A DNA stretch of 51,154 nucleotides, from contig JAENXC010000022.1 of assembly GCA_016649715.1 (NCBI GenBank), positions 1-51,154 of the forward strand, read 5' to 3'. The notes below the pieces were generated by a model. It ran no database searches, was not told the DNA's origin, and saw nothing but the letters and a program-made list of their open reading frames with translations. A program made the translations under genes and the position numbers. This document shows, in pieces, positions 27,901 through 36,485 of this stretch (positions are counted from its first letter, which is position 1; each line of letters opens with the position of its first letter). Source of the DNA: Flavobacteriaceae bacterium. Its GTDB lineage: Bacteria; Bacteroidota; Bacteroidia; Flavobacteriales; Flavobacteriaceae.

Positions 27901-29496
27901 TCAAAGTTCCAAAACCGTAAAATTCAAATCCAAAGGATTTAAATTTTCTTTCAAAACATCCAGCAACCCTTCTCCATATTCCAAATAAAACTCCGAAAAA
28001 TTAAGCTGCCGTTCCTGCAAACTCTGGTTGGGGAATAATTGGTTTTGGATATTCTTCAATCGGTCCAGTTCTTCGGAAAGGTTGCGCTTTTGGGTTTTTA
28101 GCAGTCGTTTTTCAAGCTTGTCCAAGCCGTTTAATTGTTTTTTTTCCTGTGCGCCTACGGCTCCCAAAAATGAGGCGTCGGTTTGTTTTGCCAATTCGTA
28201 TAAATCTTTAAATTGCTGTTTTAGATACTCCTTCTGCTTTGAAAAGTCTATGTCTATTTTTGAAATTTTATAAGTGTGTTTTGTAATCAATTCGTGCTGC
28301 GGAAGGAATAAATCTTCCTCTTTCACATTCAGTTTTTGCAGTTTTTCCGATAGTGTTTTCGGTACCAAAAGTGCAGAATTCCGAAGCAACAAAATAGGGA
28401 AGGGCACTTCCACTTTGTTGAAATAATCCTTCAACTGAAACCAATAAGCCAGCTCGCCGCCGCCGCCAATATAACACAGATTGGGCAAAACAACTTCTTG
28501 GTACAACGGACGGAGCAGGGCATTGGGCGAGAACCGCATTGGATTTTCACGCAGCTCTTTCAATATTTCTTTTTTTGAAAAAGAGATGTCGGTTTCATTC
28601 ACATAAAACCGTCCTTCCTTTTCAATGATGCGTTCGCGAAGGTTTTCCTTTAAATAGAAAAGGTTTATTTCCCGCGGATGCACTTGTTCCGCAAAACCCA
28701 AATCGGTCAGTTTCTCCGTGGTTTCGGAAACCATTTTATAGCTGAGGTTTTCGGTCAGTTCCTTTTCGGCGTAGGGAATAAAGCACTTTTTGAGTTCGTC
28801 ATCATTTCCGTCAATAATTATCAACCCGTGATGATAAAACAGGGTGTTTGCCAAAAACCGAGTGGCATCGGCAAGGTTGTCGTGTTTGGTGTAGGCATCG
28901 GAAAAATAGGAAATCAACTTTTTGGCGTTTTCACTTTCGCCAAACGCTTTTTTCAACTGTTGTTTCACCTCCTTTAAACCTTCCGTGGAAAGTTCGCCCA
29001 CAGCGCCAGAGGCATTTCTTTCCCACTTCATTTTCTTGCCAAAAAGATTGAAATAATTTATTTCCTCAAAATCGTGGTCTTCCGTCGCCATCCAATAAAC
29101 GGGTACAAAATGATTTTCGTGGTACGTTTGGTTCAGTTGTTCACAAAGGTTTATCGCAGAAAATATTTTGTATAAAAAATACAGCGGCCCCGTAAAAAGA
29201 TTGAGCTGATGCCCCGTGGTTACAGTAAAGGTATTGTGCTCGCGAAGCAAATCAATATTGCTTAGAGTGGATTGCGAAAGCGAATTGTCGGCGTATTGGA
29301 ACATAATCCGTTTTGCCAACAAATGTCTTTTTTCGACTGTAAAATCCTTTTGCTTTTCTGCTGCTTGCTGCTTGAAATTTTCCAAGTTGGGGAAGCGATT
29401 GTAGAACGGTTTTAAAGCAACGTCAACAGCGAGATAATCGCATATCAATTTGGAAAAATAACCTGTGTATTTATACGGAATGGAATGGGTTGGCAT
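27901..29496 (-). CDS. bshC: Bacillithiol biosynthesis cysteine-adding enzyme
   Basis: 531 aa, the full BshC length. It adds cysteine to glucosaminyl-malate to make bacillithiol, the low-molecular-weight thiol of Firmicutes and many Bacteroidota. Signature stretches: FTVTTGHQLNLFTGPLYFLY, FVPVYWMATEDHDFEEINYF, RPLYQEVVLPNLCYIGGGGE and LAYWFQLKDYF. A coiled coil lies near the C-terminus (GLDKLEKRLLKTQKRN). Its presence means the many thiol proteins of this window work in a bacillithiol background. Confidence 0.96.
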   Translation of the reverse strand: MPTHSIPYKYTGYFSKLICDYLAVDVALKPFYNRFPNLENFKQQAAEKQKDFTVEKRHLLAKRIMFQYADNSLSQSTLSNIDLLREHNTFTVTTGHQLNLFTGPLYFLYKIFSAINLCEQLNQTYHENHFVPVYWMATEDHDFEEINYFNLFGKKMKWERNASGAVGELSTEGLKEVKQQLKKAFGESENAKKLISYFSDAYTKHDNLADATRFLANTLFYHHGLIIIDGNDDELKKCFIPYAEKELTENLSYKMVSETTEKLTDLGFAEQVHPREINLFYLKENLRERIIEKEGRFYVNETDISFSKKEILKELRENPMRFSPNALLRPLYQEVVLPNLCYIGGGGELAYWFQLKDYFNKVEVPFPILLLRNSALLVPKTLSEKLQKLNVKEEDLFLPQHELITKHTYKISKIDIDFSKQKEYLKQQFKDLYELAKQTDASFLGAVGAQEKKQLNGLDKLEKRLLKTQKRNLSEELDRLKNIQNQLFPNQSLQERQLNFSEFYLEYGEGLLDVLKENLNPLDLNFTVLEL

Positions 29497-29518
29497 AGGT
29501 TCTTCGGAAAAATTGAAA

Positions 29519-29526
29519 CAAAAATA
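29519..29526 (-). promoter_or_regulatory. Candidate -7 box of bshC
   Basis: On the minus strand TATTTTTG fits TAnnTTTG, 23 bp before the ATG at 29496. No -33 box is clear. Confidence 0.4.
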
Positions 29527-29592
29527 ACCGTTTTAAGTGGGCGGCAGGTTTAAAGATACGTTAATCTTGAAATTAGGGAAGGGTTTACCACG

Positions 29593-29617
29593 AACCCGCC
29601 TGCCGGACGGGCAGGTT
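29593..29617. repeat. GC-rich palindromic repeat CCTGCCGGACGGGCAGG
   Basis: Imperfect palindrome in the bshC/M14 spacer. 23 nt of it (29595-29617) are identical, in reverse complement, to 41719-41741 inside the MITE. It lies within a 'ttaccacgaac - ttcacgaat' context similar to 27314-27329. The remainder of the 218-bp spacer shows no gene. Confidence 0.7.
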
Positions 29618-29714
29618 CACGAATAAATAAACATTCGTGCAATCGTGGCAGAAAATCGCCAACAATATTTGAAAATCTTTACTTAGTTTTATCCCGCATT
29701 TTAAATTTCTTCAA

Positions 29715-32189
29715 ATGAAGCTGTATCTTACTTTTTTATTACTGGTTTTTCCGCTGTTTATTTTCGCCCAACTAAAATCCCCATCCGAATTTTTGGGGTA
29801 TGAAATCGGTACCCAATTCTCCCGAAACGCTGATGTTGTTTCCTATTTTGAACACGTGGCGGCAAATAGCGCAATGGTGAAATATTTCGATTACGGAAAA
29901 ACAAACGAGCGCAGAAGATTGACGTACGCCGTAATTTCTTCCGAAGAAAATCTGGCAAACCTTGAAAAAATACGAACCGATAATTTGAAGAATACCGGAA
30001 TTTTGAACGGTTCCGCAACTCCCGAGAAAGCAATCGTTTGGCTCAGTTACAACGTGCACGGCAACGAGGCCAGCAGCAGCGAAGCAGCGATGAATACCAT
30101 TTATAAACTTATTACCGAACATTCCGATTGGTTGAAAAATACAGTTGTAATTATGGATCCTGGCGTGAACCCCGACGGCCGTGATCGCTACGTAAACTGG
30201 TATAACCAAGTGAAAGCTTCACCTTATAATTCTTCACGTGATGCCACGGAACACCACGAACCGTGGCCCGGCGGCCGACCAAACCATTATCTTTTTGATC
30301 TAAATCGCGACTGGATGTGGGCAAGCCAAGTGGAAACCCAACAACGCCTTAAAATATACAACCAGTGGATGCCGCAGATACATGTAGATTTTCACGAGCA
30401 GTCTATCAACTATCCGTATTATTTTGCGCCTGCGGCGGAACCTTTTCACGAAATTATCACAGATTGGCAGTGGGAATTCCAAAATAAAGTAGGGAAGAAC
30501 AACGCCAAATATTTTGATAAAAACGGCTGGCTTTTCTTTACCCGCGAGAGTTTTGATTTGCTGTACCCCAGTTATGGCGATACCTATCCGCTCTTTATGG
30601 GAGCCATCGGGATGACCTATGAACAGGCGGGCGGTAGTAGGGCCGGTCTGGGCATACTTAATGGCGAAGATGTAAAACTTACACTTGTGGATCGCATGGC
30701 ACACCACACCGCCACGGGACTTTCCACAATTGAAGTCGCGTCGCAAAATGCAGCTTCTCTAAATTCTGAGTTTAAGAAATTCTTCAAAAACGATAATTTG
30801 AAGTACAAAAGCTTTGTGCTAAAAGGCAATCCCGATAACCTAAAAACGCTGACAAATATGTTGGACCGGCACGAAATAAAGTACGGATATGCAACTGGCG
30901 GAAGTGTGAGTGGATTTAATTATACCGACAATAAGAAGGGCACTATGGACGCCAAAGGCGCTTTGGTGGTGAGCACCAACCAACCGAAAGGCAAAATGGT
31001 GCAGGTGCTTTTTGAACCAAATGCCGCACTGTCAACGCCCGTAACATATGACATTACTTCGTGGAGCCTGCCGTATGCTTTCGGACTGGAAGCTGTGGCG
31101 TGCACCACTTTGGTTGTTTCAAATGGCACTGCACCTGTCAATACTGTTTCCAATGTTCCAACGGCAACCGCTGCGGGCTATATTGCCAAATGGAACAGTT
31201 TGCGGGATGCTGAATTCCTTTCGGCTTTGTTGCAGGCAGGCATAAAAGTGCGTTATTCTGAAAAGGAACTTGGCTTTGGCGGCAACACCTTTGGCCGCGG
31301 TAGTTTGATAATCACCCGAAGCGACAACAAAACCAATCCGGATTTTGACAAAACCCTTATCCAAATTGCAAACGAAATGGGGCGCCAACTGTACGCTTCC
31401 CCAACCAGTTTGGCCGATAGTTTGACCGATTTTGGATCGCAATATGTGCATTTAATTAAAAAGAAAAGAATTGCGATGTTGCAGGGCGAAGGCACTTATT
31501 CATTGAATTACGGCGCACTTTGGCACTTTTTTGAAACCCAGTTGAAATACCCCATTACCTCCATAAATACAGACGATGTAGGCGATATTCAGTGGTCGGA
31601 TTATGATGTACTGGTGCTTCCCGATGGCAATTACAAATCAATTTTAAAGGATGAGGTTTTTAAAAATATCGAAGAGTGGATAAGCCAGGGAGGAAGAGTG
31701 ATTGCCATCAGCAATGCCATGGGTATTTTTGAAGGCAAGGATGGGTTTGATTTAAAGAAGAACATTTCCGAAGAAGAAGAAAAAAAGAAGGATTCCCTTT
31801 CTGAAGGCAACCTTATTCCTTATGCCCAACGCGAACTGGAAAGCACTAAAGATTTTATTACGGGCAGTATCTATAAAGTTACTTTGGACAATACCCACCC
31901 TCTGGCCTTTGGTTATGGCAATACCTATTACAGTTTAAAACTGGGCAGCGATTCCTATAAATTTTTAAAAGATGGGTATAACGTGGGCTATATAAAAGAA
32001 CCCGAAAGCGTTTCAGGTTTTTCTGGGGAAACCGCCAAAGCATCTTTAAAAAACTCCATCGTTTTTGCCGAAGCGAAAAAGGGCAGGGGCAGTGTGATTT
32101 ATATGGTTGATGACGTTTCCTTCCGCTCCTTTTGGCAAAACGGGAAACTGTTTTTGGCTAATGCGATGTTTTTTGTTGGGGCGGAATAA
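29715..32189 (+). CDS. Secreted M14 family zinc carboxypeptidase
   Basis: 824 aa. Signal peptide MKLYLTFLLLVFPLFIFAQ. M14 catalytic part: zinc ligands in NVHGNEASSSEA, substrate-binding NPDGRDRYVN and DLNRDWMW, third zinc ligand in HVDFHEQS, and catalytic Glu in GMTYEQAGGSRAG. The second half (from about residue 580) is a class-I amidotransferase-like fold (RIAMLQGEGTYSLNYGALWH, VLVLPDGNY) common to this subfamily. No T9SS sorting domain. Its last 132 bp (32043-32174) recur almost unchanged at 33075-33206, and a diverged copy of the C-terminus is at 39883-39957. Confidence 0.92.
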   Translation: MKLYLTFLLLVFPLFIFAQLKSPSEFLGYEIGTQFSRNADVVSYFEHVAANSAMVKYFDYGKTNERRRLTYAVISSEENLANLEKIRTDNLKNTGILNGSATPEKAIVWLSYNVHGNEASSSEAAMNTIYKLITEHSDWLKNTVVIMDPGVNPDGRDRYVNWYNQVKASPYNSSRDATEHHEPWPGGRPNHYLFDLNRDWMWASQVETQQRLKIYNQWMPQIHVDFHEQSINYPYYFAPAAEPFHEIITDWQWEFQNKVGKNNAKYFDKNGWLFFTRESFDLLYPSYGDTYPLFMGAIGMTYEQAGGSRAGLGILNGEDVKLTLVDRMAHHTATGLSTIEVASQNAASLNSEFKKFFKNDNLKYKSFVLKGNPDNLKTLTNMLDRHEIKYGYATGGSVSGFNYTDNKKGTMDAKGALVVSTNQPKGKMVQVLFEPNAALSTPVTYDITSWSLPYAFGLEAVACTTLVVSNGTAPVNTVSNVPTATAAGYIAKWNSLRDAEFLSALLQAGIKVRYSEKELGFGGNTFGRGSLIITRSDNKTNPDFDKTLIQIANEMGRQLYASPTSLADSLTDFGSQYVHLIKKKRIAMLQGEGTYSLNYGALWHFFETQLKYPITSINTDDVGDIQWSDYDVLVLPDGNYKSILKDEVFKNIEEWISQGGRVIAISNAMGIFEGKDGFDLKKNISEEEEKKKDSLSEGNLIPYAQRELESTKDFITGSIYKVTLDNTHPLAFGYGNTYYSLKLGSDSYKFLKDGYNVGYIKEPESVSGFSGETAKASLKNSIVFAEAKKGRGSVIYMVDDVSFRSFWQNGKLFLANAMFFVGAE

Positions 32190-32195
32190 AAAGAA

Positions 32196-32217
32196 GTGCG
32201 ACCTGAAATGTTCGCAC
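32196..32217 (+). terminator. Possible hairpin after the M14 gene
   Basis: GTGCGA, a 10-nt loop, then TCGCAC, 7 bp after the stop codon. The following U-tract is poor, so termination is uncertain. Confidence 0.35.
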
Positions 32218-32239
32218 GGGCTATTGTTTAGGTAAGTTA

Positions 32240-32740
32240 TTATTCCTTACCTTTTATTTTTTTCAATTCTTCAATATCCTTTATATCTTTCATTCGTGCT
32301 GTTGCCTTCTTATCTTCGATTAAGTCAAGATAGTTCATAAAATGAATTTGAGTTTCCTCAAATTCAACTGTATTTTTTCTTTGATAGGCTTCAGGAAATT
32401 TGATTGGTGCTTTGATTTCCGGTAAAATGTCAAAGGAAAAATCGTCAAAGTCTAATTTGAAAAATGACTTACGTGGATTTGGACTTTGCTCGTTTTTAAA
32501 GTCGGTGATGTCATGCCCCAGCTCTTCCATTATTTTCAAAATATTGAAGTAATTTTCATAAGTCGGTTTGTACCAAATATCGATGTCTGGCTTGTCGGTT
32601 AATTCTCCTTCAGTGTTTGTGGAATGCCGATAATAACCATTGAGCGCAACAGCAGTACCTCCGATAAGCATATATTCCACCTTATATTTTTCAAACAAAC
32701 TGCAAACCGACAACAAACTATTTTTGAAGTTCTGCTCCAT
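32240..32740 (-). CDS. Nucleotidyltransferase-fold protein (AbiEii/MNT-like)
   Basis: 166 aa. The stretch YMLIGGTAVALNGYYRHS followed by KPDIDIWYKPTYENYFNIL gives the GG and DxD motifs of the minimal nucleotidyltransferase fold. LDFDDFSFDILPEI supplies the third acidic position and MNYLDLIEDKKATARMKDIKD is a conserved helical end. Such proteins are toxins or toxin neutralisers in two-gene modules. Its ATG overlaps the stop of the preceding 53-codon gene (TAATG), supporting a bicistronic module. The pair sits between two copies of the M14 gene's 3' end. Confidence 0.75.
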   Translation of the reverse strand: MEQNFKNSLLSVCSLFEKYKVEYMLIGGTAVALNGYYRHSTNTEGELTDKPDIDIWYKPTYENYFNILKIMEELGHDITDFKNEQSPNPRKSFFKLDFDDFSFDILPEIKAPIKFPEAYQRKNTVEFEETQIHFMNYLDLIEDKKATARMKDIKDIEELKKIKGKE

Positions 32741-32901
32741 TATGGGATGGGATGACTTTGAGGACTTTTAGAAAGTGATTGTAAATTTTTAATAACCTTT
32801 TCAAAGGCAGTATGTTTTTTCAACCTTAAAGCAAGTTTCATAGGCTTGTTTTCATAAGATTTCAAATCTTCGAAGGATGTAAATTTTCTAACAGTTTTCA
32901 T
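32740..32901 (-). CDS. Small partner of the nucleotidyltransferase (putative antitoxin-like)
   Basis: 53 aa from the ATG at 32901 (MKTVRKFTSFEDLKSYENKP). The frame is open upstream, but only through the palindromic repeat. Basic and probably helical (ALRLKKHTAFEKVIKNLQSL), with a Ser/Pro tail. It shares one base with the downstream nucleotidyltransferase start. Similar small genes precede this nucleotidyltransferase type in Bacteroidota, as far as I recall. Role not established. Confidence 0.65.
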   Translation of the reverse strand: MKTVRKFTSFEDLKSYENKPMKLALRLKKHTAFEKVIKNLQSLSKSPQSHPIP

Positions 32902-32932
32902 CTGTCTATAATATTTGTTTTTTAAAGGACAT

Positions 32933-32950
32933 ACCTGCCTGCAGGCAGGT
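32933..32950. repeat. Perfect 18-bp palindrome ACCTGCCTGCAGGCAGGT
   Basis: Lies 32 bp upstream of the 53-aa gene. Same CCTGCC family as 2765-2782, 29593-29617 and 41719-41742. It could form a strong hairpin in the leader of the cassette. Confidence 0.8.
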
Positions 32951-33074
32951 GGAACATCCAATTAGTCATTTAGCTGTGTTTTTAAAAATTAATCATGGAT
33001 GTTTCATTATAAATATCGTTATCAATGCCTTACAAATGTAATAATAAATGCAGAAGTATGGAACATCAAAGATT

Positions 33075-33209
33075 TCTTTAAAAAACTCCATCGTTTTTGC
33101 CGAAGCGGAAAAGGGCAGGGGCAGTGTGATTTATATGGTTGATGACGTTTCCTTCCGCTCCTTTTGGCAAAACGGGAAACTGTTTTTGGCTAATGCGGTG
33201 TTTTTTTAA
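33075..33209 (+). pseudogene. Duplicated 3' end of the M14 carboxypeptidase gene
   Basis: 33075-33206 matches 32043-32174 at 130 of 132 positions (differences at 33108 and 33198). It keeps the frame (KNSIVFAEAEKGRGSVIYMV, then FRSFWQNGKLFLANAVFF) and ends in TAA at 33207. No start codon or N-terminal part is present, so it is a gene fragment. It makes the nucleotidyltransferase cassette a segment flanked by 132-bp direct repeats 1032 bp apart. The rest of 32962-33332 contains nothing that I recognise. Confidence 0.9.
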
Positions 33210-33332
33210 AATTGGTGGAGATTTTGAGTAATACAAAATGACAGATCATTAATAAGGACTTCTAATATTTCATTGATGAAAAGATGGGGAGAAATCTTTA
33301 TTGAAATTGAACTGAAAAGATTGATTTATACT

Positions 33333-34037
33333 TCACAAATTAGCTCCAAATAAATATCCCACTAAAGCGGTCAATCCCATTGCAACGGTTCCCCAAAATG
33401 TAATTCTTAAAATGGCCTTTGCGATACTTGAACCACCAGTTTTTGCAGCTACTCCCCCTAAAATAATCAGGAAAATAATTGCAAAACCATATAAATAGTA
33501 TTCCAGATTTTGAATTGGTAGAAATAGTGCGACAAATAGCGGTAGTATTCCTCCAAGCGTAAATGATGAGCCAGATACAAGAGCAGCTTGTATGGGTTTT
33601 GCTTGACTTATTTCATTAATCCCCAACTCATCTCTCACATGGGCCGCTAACACATCGTGCTCCGTTAATTCTTCAGCAACAATTAAAGCGGTTTCTTTTT
33701 TAAGGCCTCTTTTTTCATAAATTTCAGCCAAACGTTGTAATTCAATTTCTGGCATTTCCATTAATTCTATTTTCTCTCTTTCAATATCTGCCTTTTCCAC
33801 ATCTGTTTGGGAACTTACTGAAACGTATTCTCCCGCGGCCATTGATAATGCACCGGCGACTAATCCTGCTAAAGTTGCTAAAATAATAGGTTCTCTTAAA
33901 TCACTTGCAGCTGCAACACCAATGGCAAGACTTGCGGTTGATAAAATACCGTCATTTGCGCCAAGTACTGCCGCTCTTAACCAATTACTTTTGTGTATGT
34001 AATGGTTGTCTAAATAATCATCTGGCAACTCGCTCAT
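33333..34037 (-). CDS. VIT1/CCC1 family iron/manganese transporter
   Basis: 234 aa. The first membrane stretch WLRAAVLGANDGILSTASLA and GLVAGALSMAAGEYVSVSSQ are the CCC1/VIT signature. The central cytoplasmic helical part (DIEREKIELMEMPEIELQRL) is the metal-binding domain, and three further TM segments follow (SGSSFTLGGILPLFVALFLP and others). It exports or sequesters Fe2+/Mn2+, fitting an oxidative-stress neighbourhood. Full length. Confidence 0.92.
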   Translation of the reverse strand: MSELPDDYLDNHYIHKSNWLRAAVLGANDGILSTASLAIGVAAASDLREPIILATLAGLVAGALSMAAGEYVSVSSQTDVEKADIEREKIELMEMPEIELQRLAEIYEKRGLKKETALIVAEELTEHDVLAAHVRDELGINEISQAKPIQAALVSGSSFTLGGILPLFVALFLPIQNLEYYLYGFAIIFLIILGGVAAKTGGSSIAKAILRITFWGTVAMGLTALVGYLFGANL

Positions 34038-34436
34038 ATTTGCTTTTTAAGGAGAATGTTAAGTTACTTGTTTATGCCCATAATGGGCACTCGGATTTTA
34101 TTTGAAGATATGAAATTTATCCCAATTTCTATAAACCAATCATTCCTACCGAAAAGTTAAATCATGCCCAAGTGCAGGGTGCAGGGAGTAAACTAAAATG
34201 AGATGTAGTTCTGTCAAATTAAAAGTTAAGGGATATTTCGCATAGCTACTCATTTTCCATTTTCATCCAAATCATGTGATGCGTGTTTTGATGCCTGATT
34301 ATCTGAAATTTCTGAGTAAAATTGCGCCTAATATTAACCTTCAATCAAGTAATCTTAATTGAATTATTTTTTTGAATTTACAAAACATTCGGACCTGTTT
34401 TATCCTAGGGTCTTTATTAAACTTTTTAAGGATTGT
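34038..34436. other. 399-bp intergenic region without a recognisable gene
   Basis: AT-rich. One small hairpin (GCCC, loop, GGGC near 34077). No credible reading frame, tRNA or repeat seen. It separates the stop of the YceI lipoprotein gene (34437) from the VIT start and may hold the VIT promoter. Confidence 0.5.
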
Positions 34437-35369
34437 TTAATTATTGGTTTTGTAAAGCACAAAGTTAAAGCTCACCGTTATTTCGTCACCAACTTTTATA
34501 GTTCCAAGAAACATGACAGGTGGCTCCATGTTAAAGTCTGTCATCTTTAATTTTTTGGAAACCGTTAGTTGCAAATCGCCATTAGGTAATGCTTTTCCGT
34601 GTGCCGAAATAGGAACTGACTTACTCACACCGGCCATGCTAAGCTTACCAATAGTTTCCATACTAACGACATTGGATTCATTTATTTTTACCACTGCATT
34701 ACTGAAGGTATATATTATATATGGGTACTCATCAGACTTAAAGGTTTCGTAGGTTTTATTGTCCATTTTTTTCCCTTCGTCACTTTTAATGCCCTTTACA
34801 GGAATTTTAATTTCTGCATCCTTTATTGAGGCAAGCATATTGTCTTTTATTTGAAATGAGCCCTTGCCCTCGATTTTAGTAATATTTGATTCCCAACCAT
34901 GCAATGTGGAAGTACCTACGATTGTGGCCTTCACCGATTTCATGGAAAAGTCAGCATACACCAATTCTGCTGGCTTTTCAACAGTTGTTGTTTTGGTTTT
35001 CTCAATAACTGATGGCTCAGTGTTATCAACAGTTGTTGTTTTGGTCTTCTCAATGACTACTGGCTTAGTGTTATCAGTTGTTGTTTTGGTCTTCTCAATG
35101 ACTACTGGCTTAGTGTTATCAGTTGTTGTTTTGGTCTTCTCAATAACAGCTGGTTTAGTGTTATCAGTTGTTATTGTTTCGGGCTCATCAATAACTGTTC
35201 CTTCAGAACTATCTATATACTTTGTGGTTTCAGAAGTAATCCCTGAAATTGAATCAGCTATTTGTGTCTCTTCCTGCGCTTTGTCAGTTTTAGGATTTTT
35301 GCATTGCACAAATACAATAGATATTAAAATACCTAATGCAACGAGTAATCTAGAATATTTAGTCATCAT
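34437..35369 (-). CDS. YceI-domain lipoprotein with Thr/Lys-rich tandem repeats
   Basis: 310 aa. Lipoprotein signal ending FVQCKN (Cys about 23). A linker of about 90 residues carries four or more copies of a 15-residue unit (KPVVIEKTKTTTDNT), encoded by 45-48-bp repeats. The C-terminal YceI lipocalin-like domain starts near residue 145: YADFSMKSVKATIVGTSTLH, GWESNITKIEGKGSF and LQLTVSKKLKMTDFNMEPP. YceI domains bind isoprenoid-type lipids. The repeats act as a stalk between membrane anchor and domain. Repeat number is likely to vary between strains. Confidence 0.85.
   Translation of the reverse strand: MMTKYSRLLVALGILISIVFVQCKNPKTDKAQEETQIADSISGITSETTKYIDSSEGTVIDEPETITTDNTKPAVIEKTKTTTDNTKPVVIEKTKTTTDNTKPVVIEKTKTTTVDNTEPSVIEKTKTTTVEKPAELVYADFSMKSVKATIVGTSTLHGWESNITKIEGKGSFQIKDNMLASIKDAEIKIPVKGIKSDEGKKMDNKTYETFKSDEYPYIIYTFSNAVVKINESNVVSMETIGKLSMAGVSKSVPISAHGKALPNGDLQLTVSKKLKMTDFNMEPPVMFLGTIKVGDEITVSFNFVLYKTNN
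34984..35166. repeat. 45-bp tandem repeat inside the YceI lipoprotein gene
   Basis: Four units begin at 34984, 35032, 35077 and 35122 (one of 48 bp, three of 45 bp), each starting GTTGTTGTTTTGGT on the plus strand, with a partial fifth at 35167. The two middle units are almost identical, pointing to recent expansion. In frame: 15 or 16 residues per unit. Confidence 0.9.
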
Positions 35370-35455
35370 TTTTTATTTAGCTTGTTAGGCACCAGCCATT
35401 TCATTTCCCATTAATCTTGAAAGGGGTTATTGAGTTCGCTAATGTGGATAAGTTT

Positions 35456-35909
35456 TCATTTGACTTCTATTAAAATAGGTTTTACTTCTATTTCCATAGT
35501 GATTTTTGACTTTACAATTGGTGATTAAACAAGCATTTTCAGCTTTTTTTAAAATACGCACCTTATCTCTATAAGTCTCATTTTGGATTACAACAGTAGG
35601 TTTAAGGAGAACTTCGCTCATCATTAATTTACCATCAATCTTTTCCAACTTTTCCTTTGCTTGACTGCTAAAACTTGTAAATTCAAGTGTTTAGTTTTCG
35701 GCTACGGCTAAAGTAGTCATTAAACAACTACTAACCGCGGCAACGAACAAGTGTTCTGGAGACCAAATCCCTTCAATTCCTTTGGGAAATTCCAGAGGGG
35801 TGGCTACTTCAATACAGACACCGTTTTTTTTGTTCAATTCAGGAGAACACATTATGCCTTTGCGGCTGTTTTCCCAATTTATTTCTACATTATAATTGTG
35901 TGCTTCCAC
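35456..35909 (-). pseudogene. Decayed OsmC-family gene
   Basis: The reading frame begins at a GTG (35909): EAHNYNVEINWENSRKG, then EFPKGIEGIWSPEHLFVAAV and SSCLMTTLAVAEN, where a TAA at 35691-35693 stops it. The same frame continues with TLEFTSFSSQAKEKLEKIDG and LKPTVVIQNE, and the second Cys is in AENACLITN. Near 35518 the frame shifts: the correct end, VKSKITMEIEVKPILIEVK, is read in the next frame and stops at 35456. Both catalytic Cys codons survive, but the gene carries a nonsense mutation and a frameshift. It differs from the intact OsmC at 23365-23766. Confidence 0.85.
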
Positions 35910-35947
35910 GGGTATAATATCTAAAAGTTGTTTTAAACTTTATACCA

Positions 35948-36401
35948 TTATTTAATTTTTGAAGGATTATTAACTTGCTCCAAAGAGAGTTTTTTGGTGC
36001 AGAAAAACCTATCAGAACAAGTTAATCCTTCTTTCTTTGTTTCCATTCATTCTTTAGCAACCCCGCAGGATCCTGCTGTTGGTACAACAACATTCATCTC
36101 CTGGCTGCCAATCTGCAGGCGTAGCAATATTATAGACGTCTGCTGTTTGCACGGCATTAGACAAACCGACCAGTTAACAATTTAAGGCCGAAAATTCAGG
36201 CGCTCTTTTGGCAAAAGTAATAAACATAGAGGTACACACAGGTGTAAAATCTGCCGGTTGACTGAAAAGAATTATCCATTTGCCTTTATAGTCTGCGGGA
36301 AAATTGATTTCACCCTGTGTGGTCACTGTTTTAAATGATGGGGCTACATCACCAATTCGAGGCATACTGATTATTTCCTGTTCTTGATTTAGTGCCATCA
36401 T
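35948..36401 (-). pseudogene. Decayed 1-Cys-type peroxiredoxin gene
   Basis: The N-terminus is normal (MPRIGDVAPSFKTVTTQGEI, then FSQPADFTPVCTSMFITFAK with the peroxidatic Cys). After SALNC a TAA (36174-36176) replaces a sense codon. The frame resumes with LVGLS, joins directly to NAVQTADVYNIATPADWQPG at about 36156-36161, so roughly 90 central residues are deleted. It then shifts frame near 36092 (VVVPTAGSCGVAKE), hits a TGA at 36047-36049, and ends with EGLTCSDRFFCTKKLSLEQV. Four separate lesions make this an old pseudogene. It is 38 bp from the decayed OsmC. Confidence 0.85.
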
Positions 36402-36485
36402 TTTATTATTTATTGATTTGTCTTTTGATAAATCTTTTTTATTAGGGATAAATTTTATTTAAGTCAGCGAATGTATTATAGCTGG

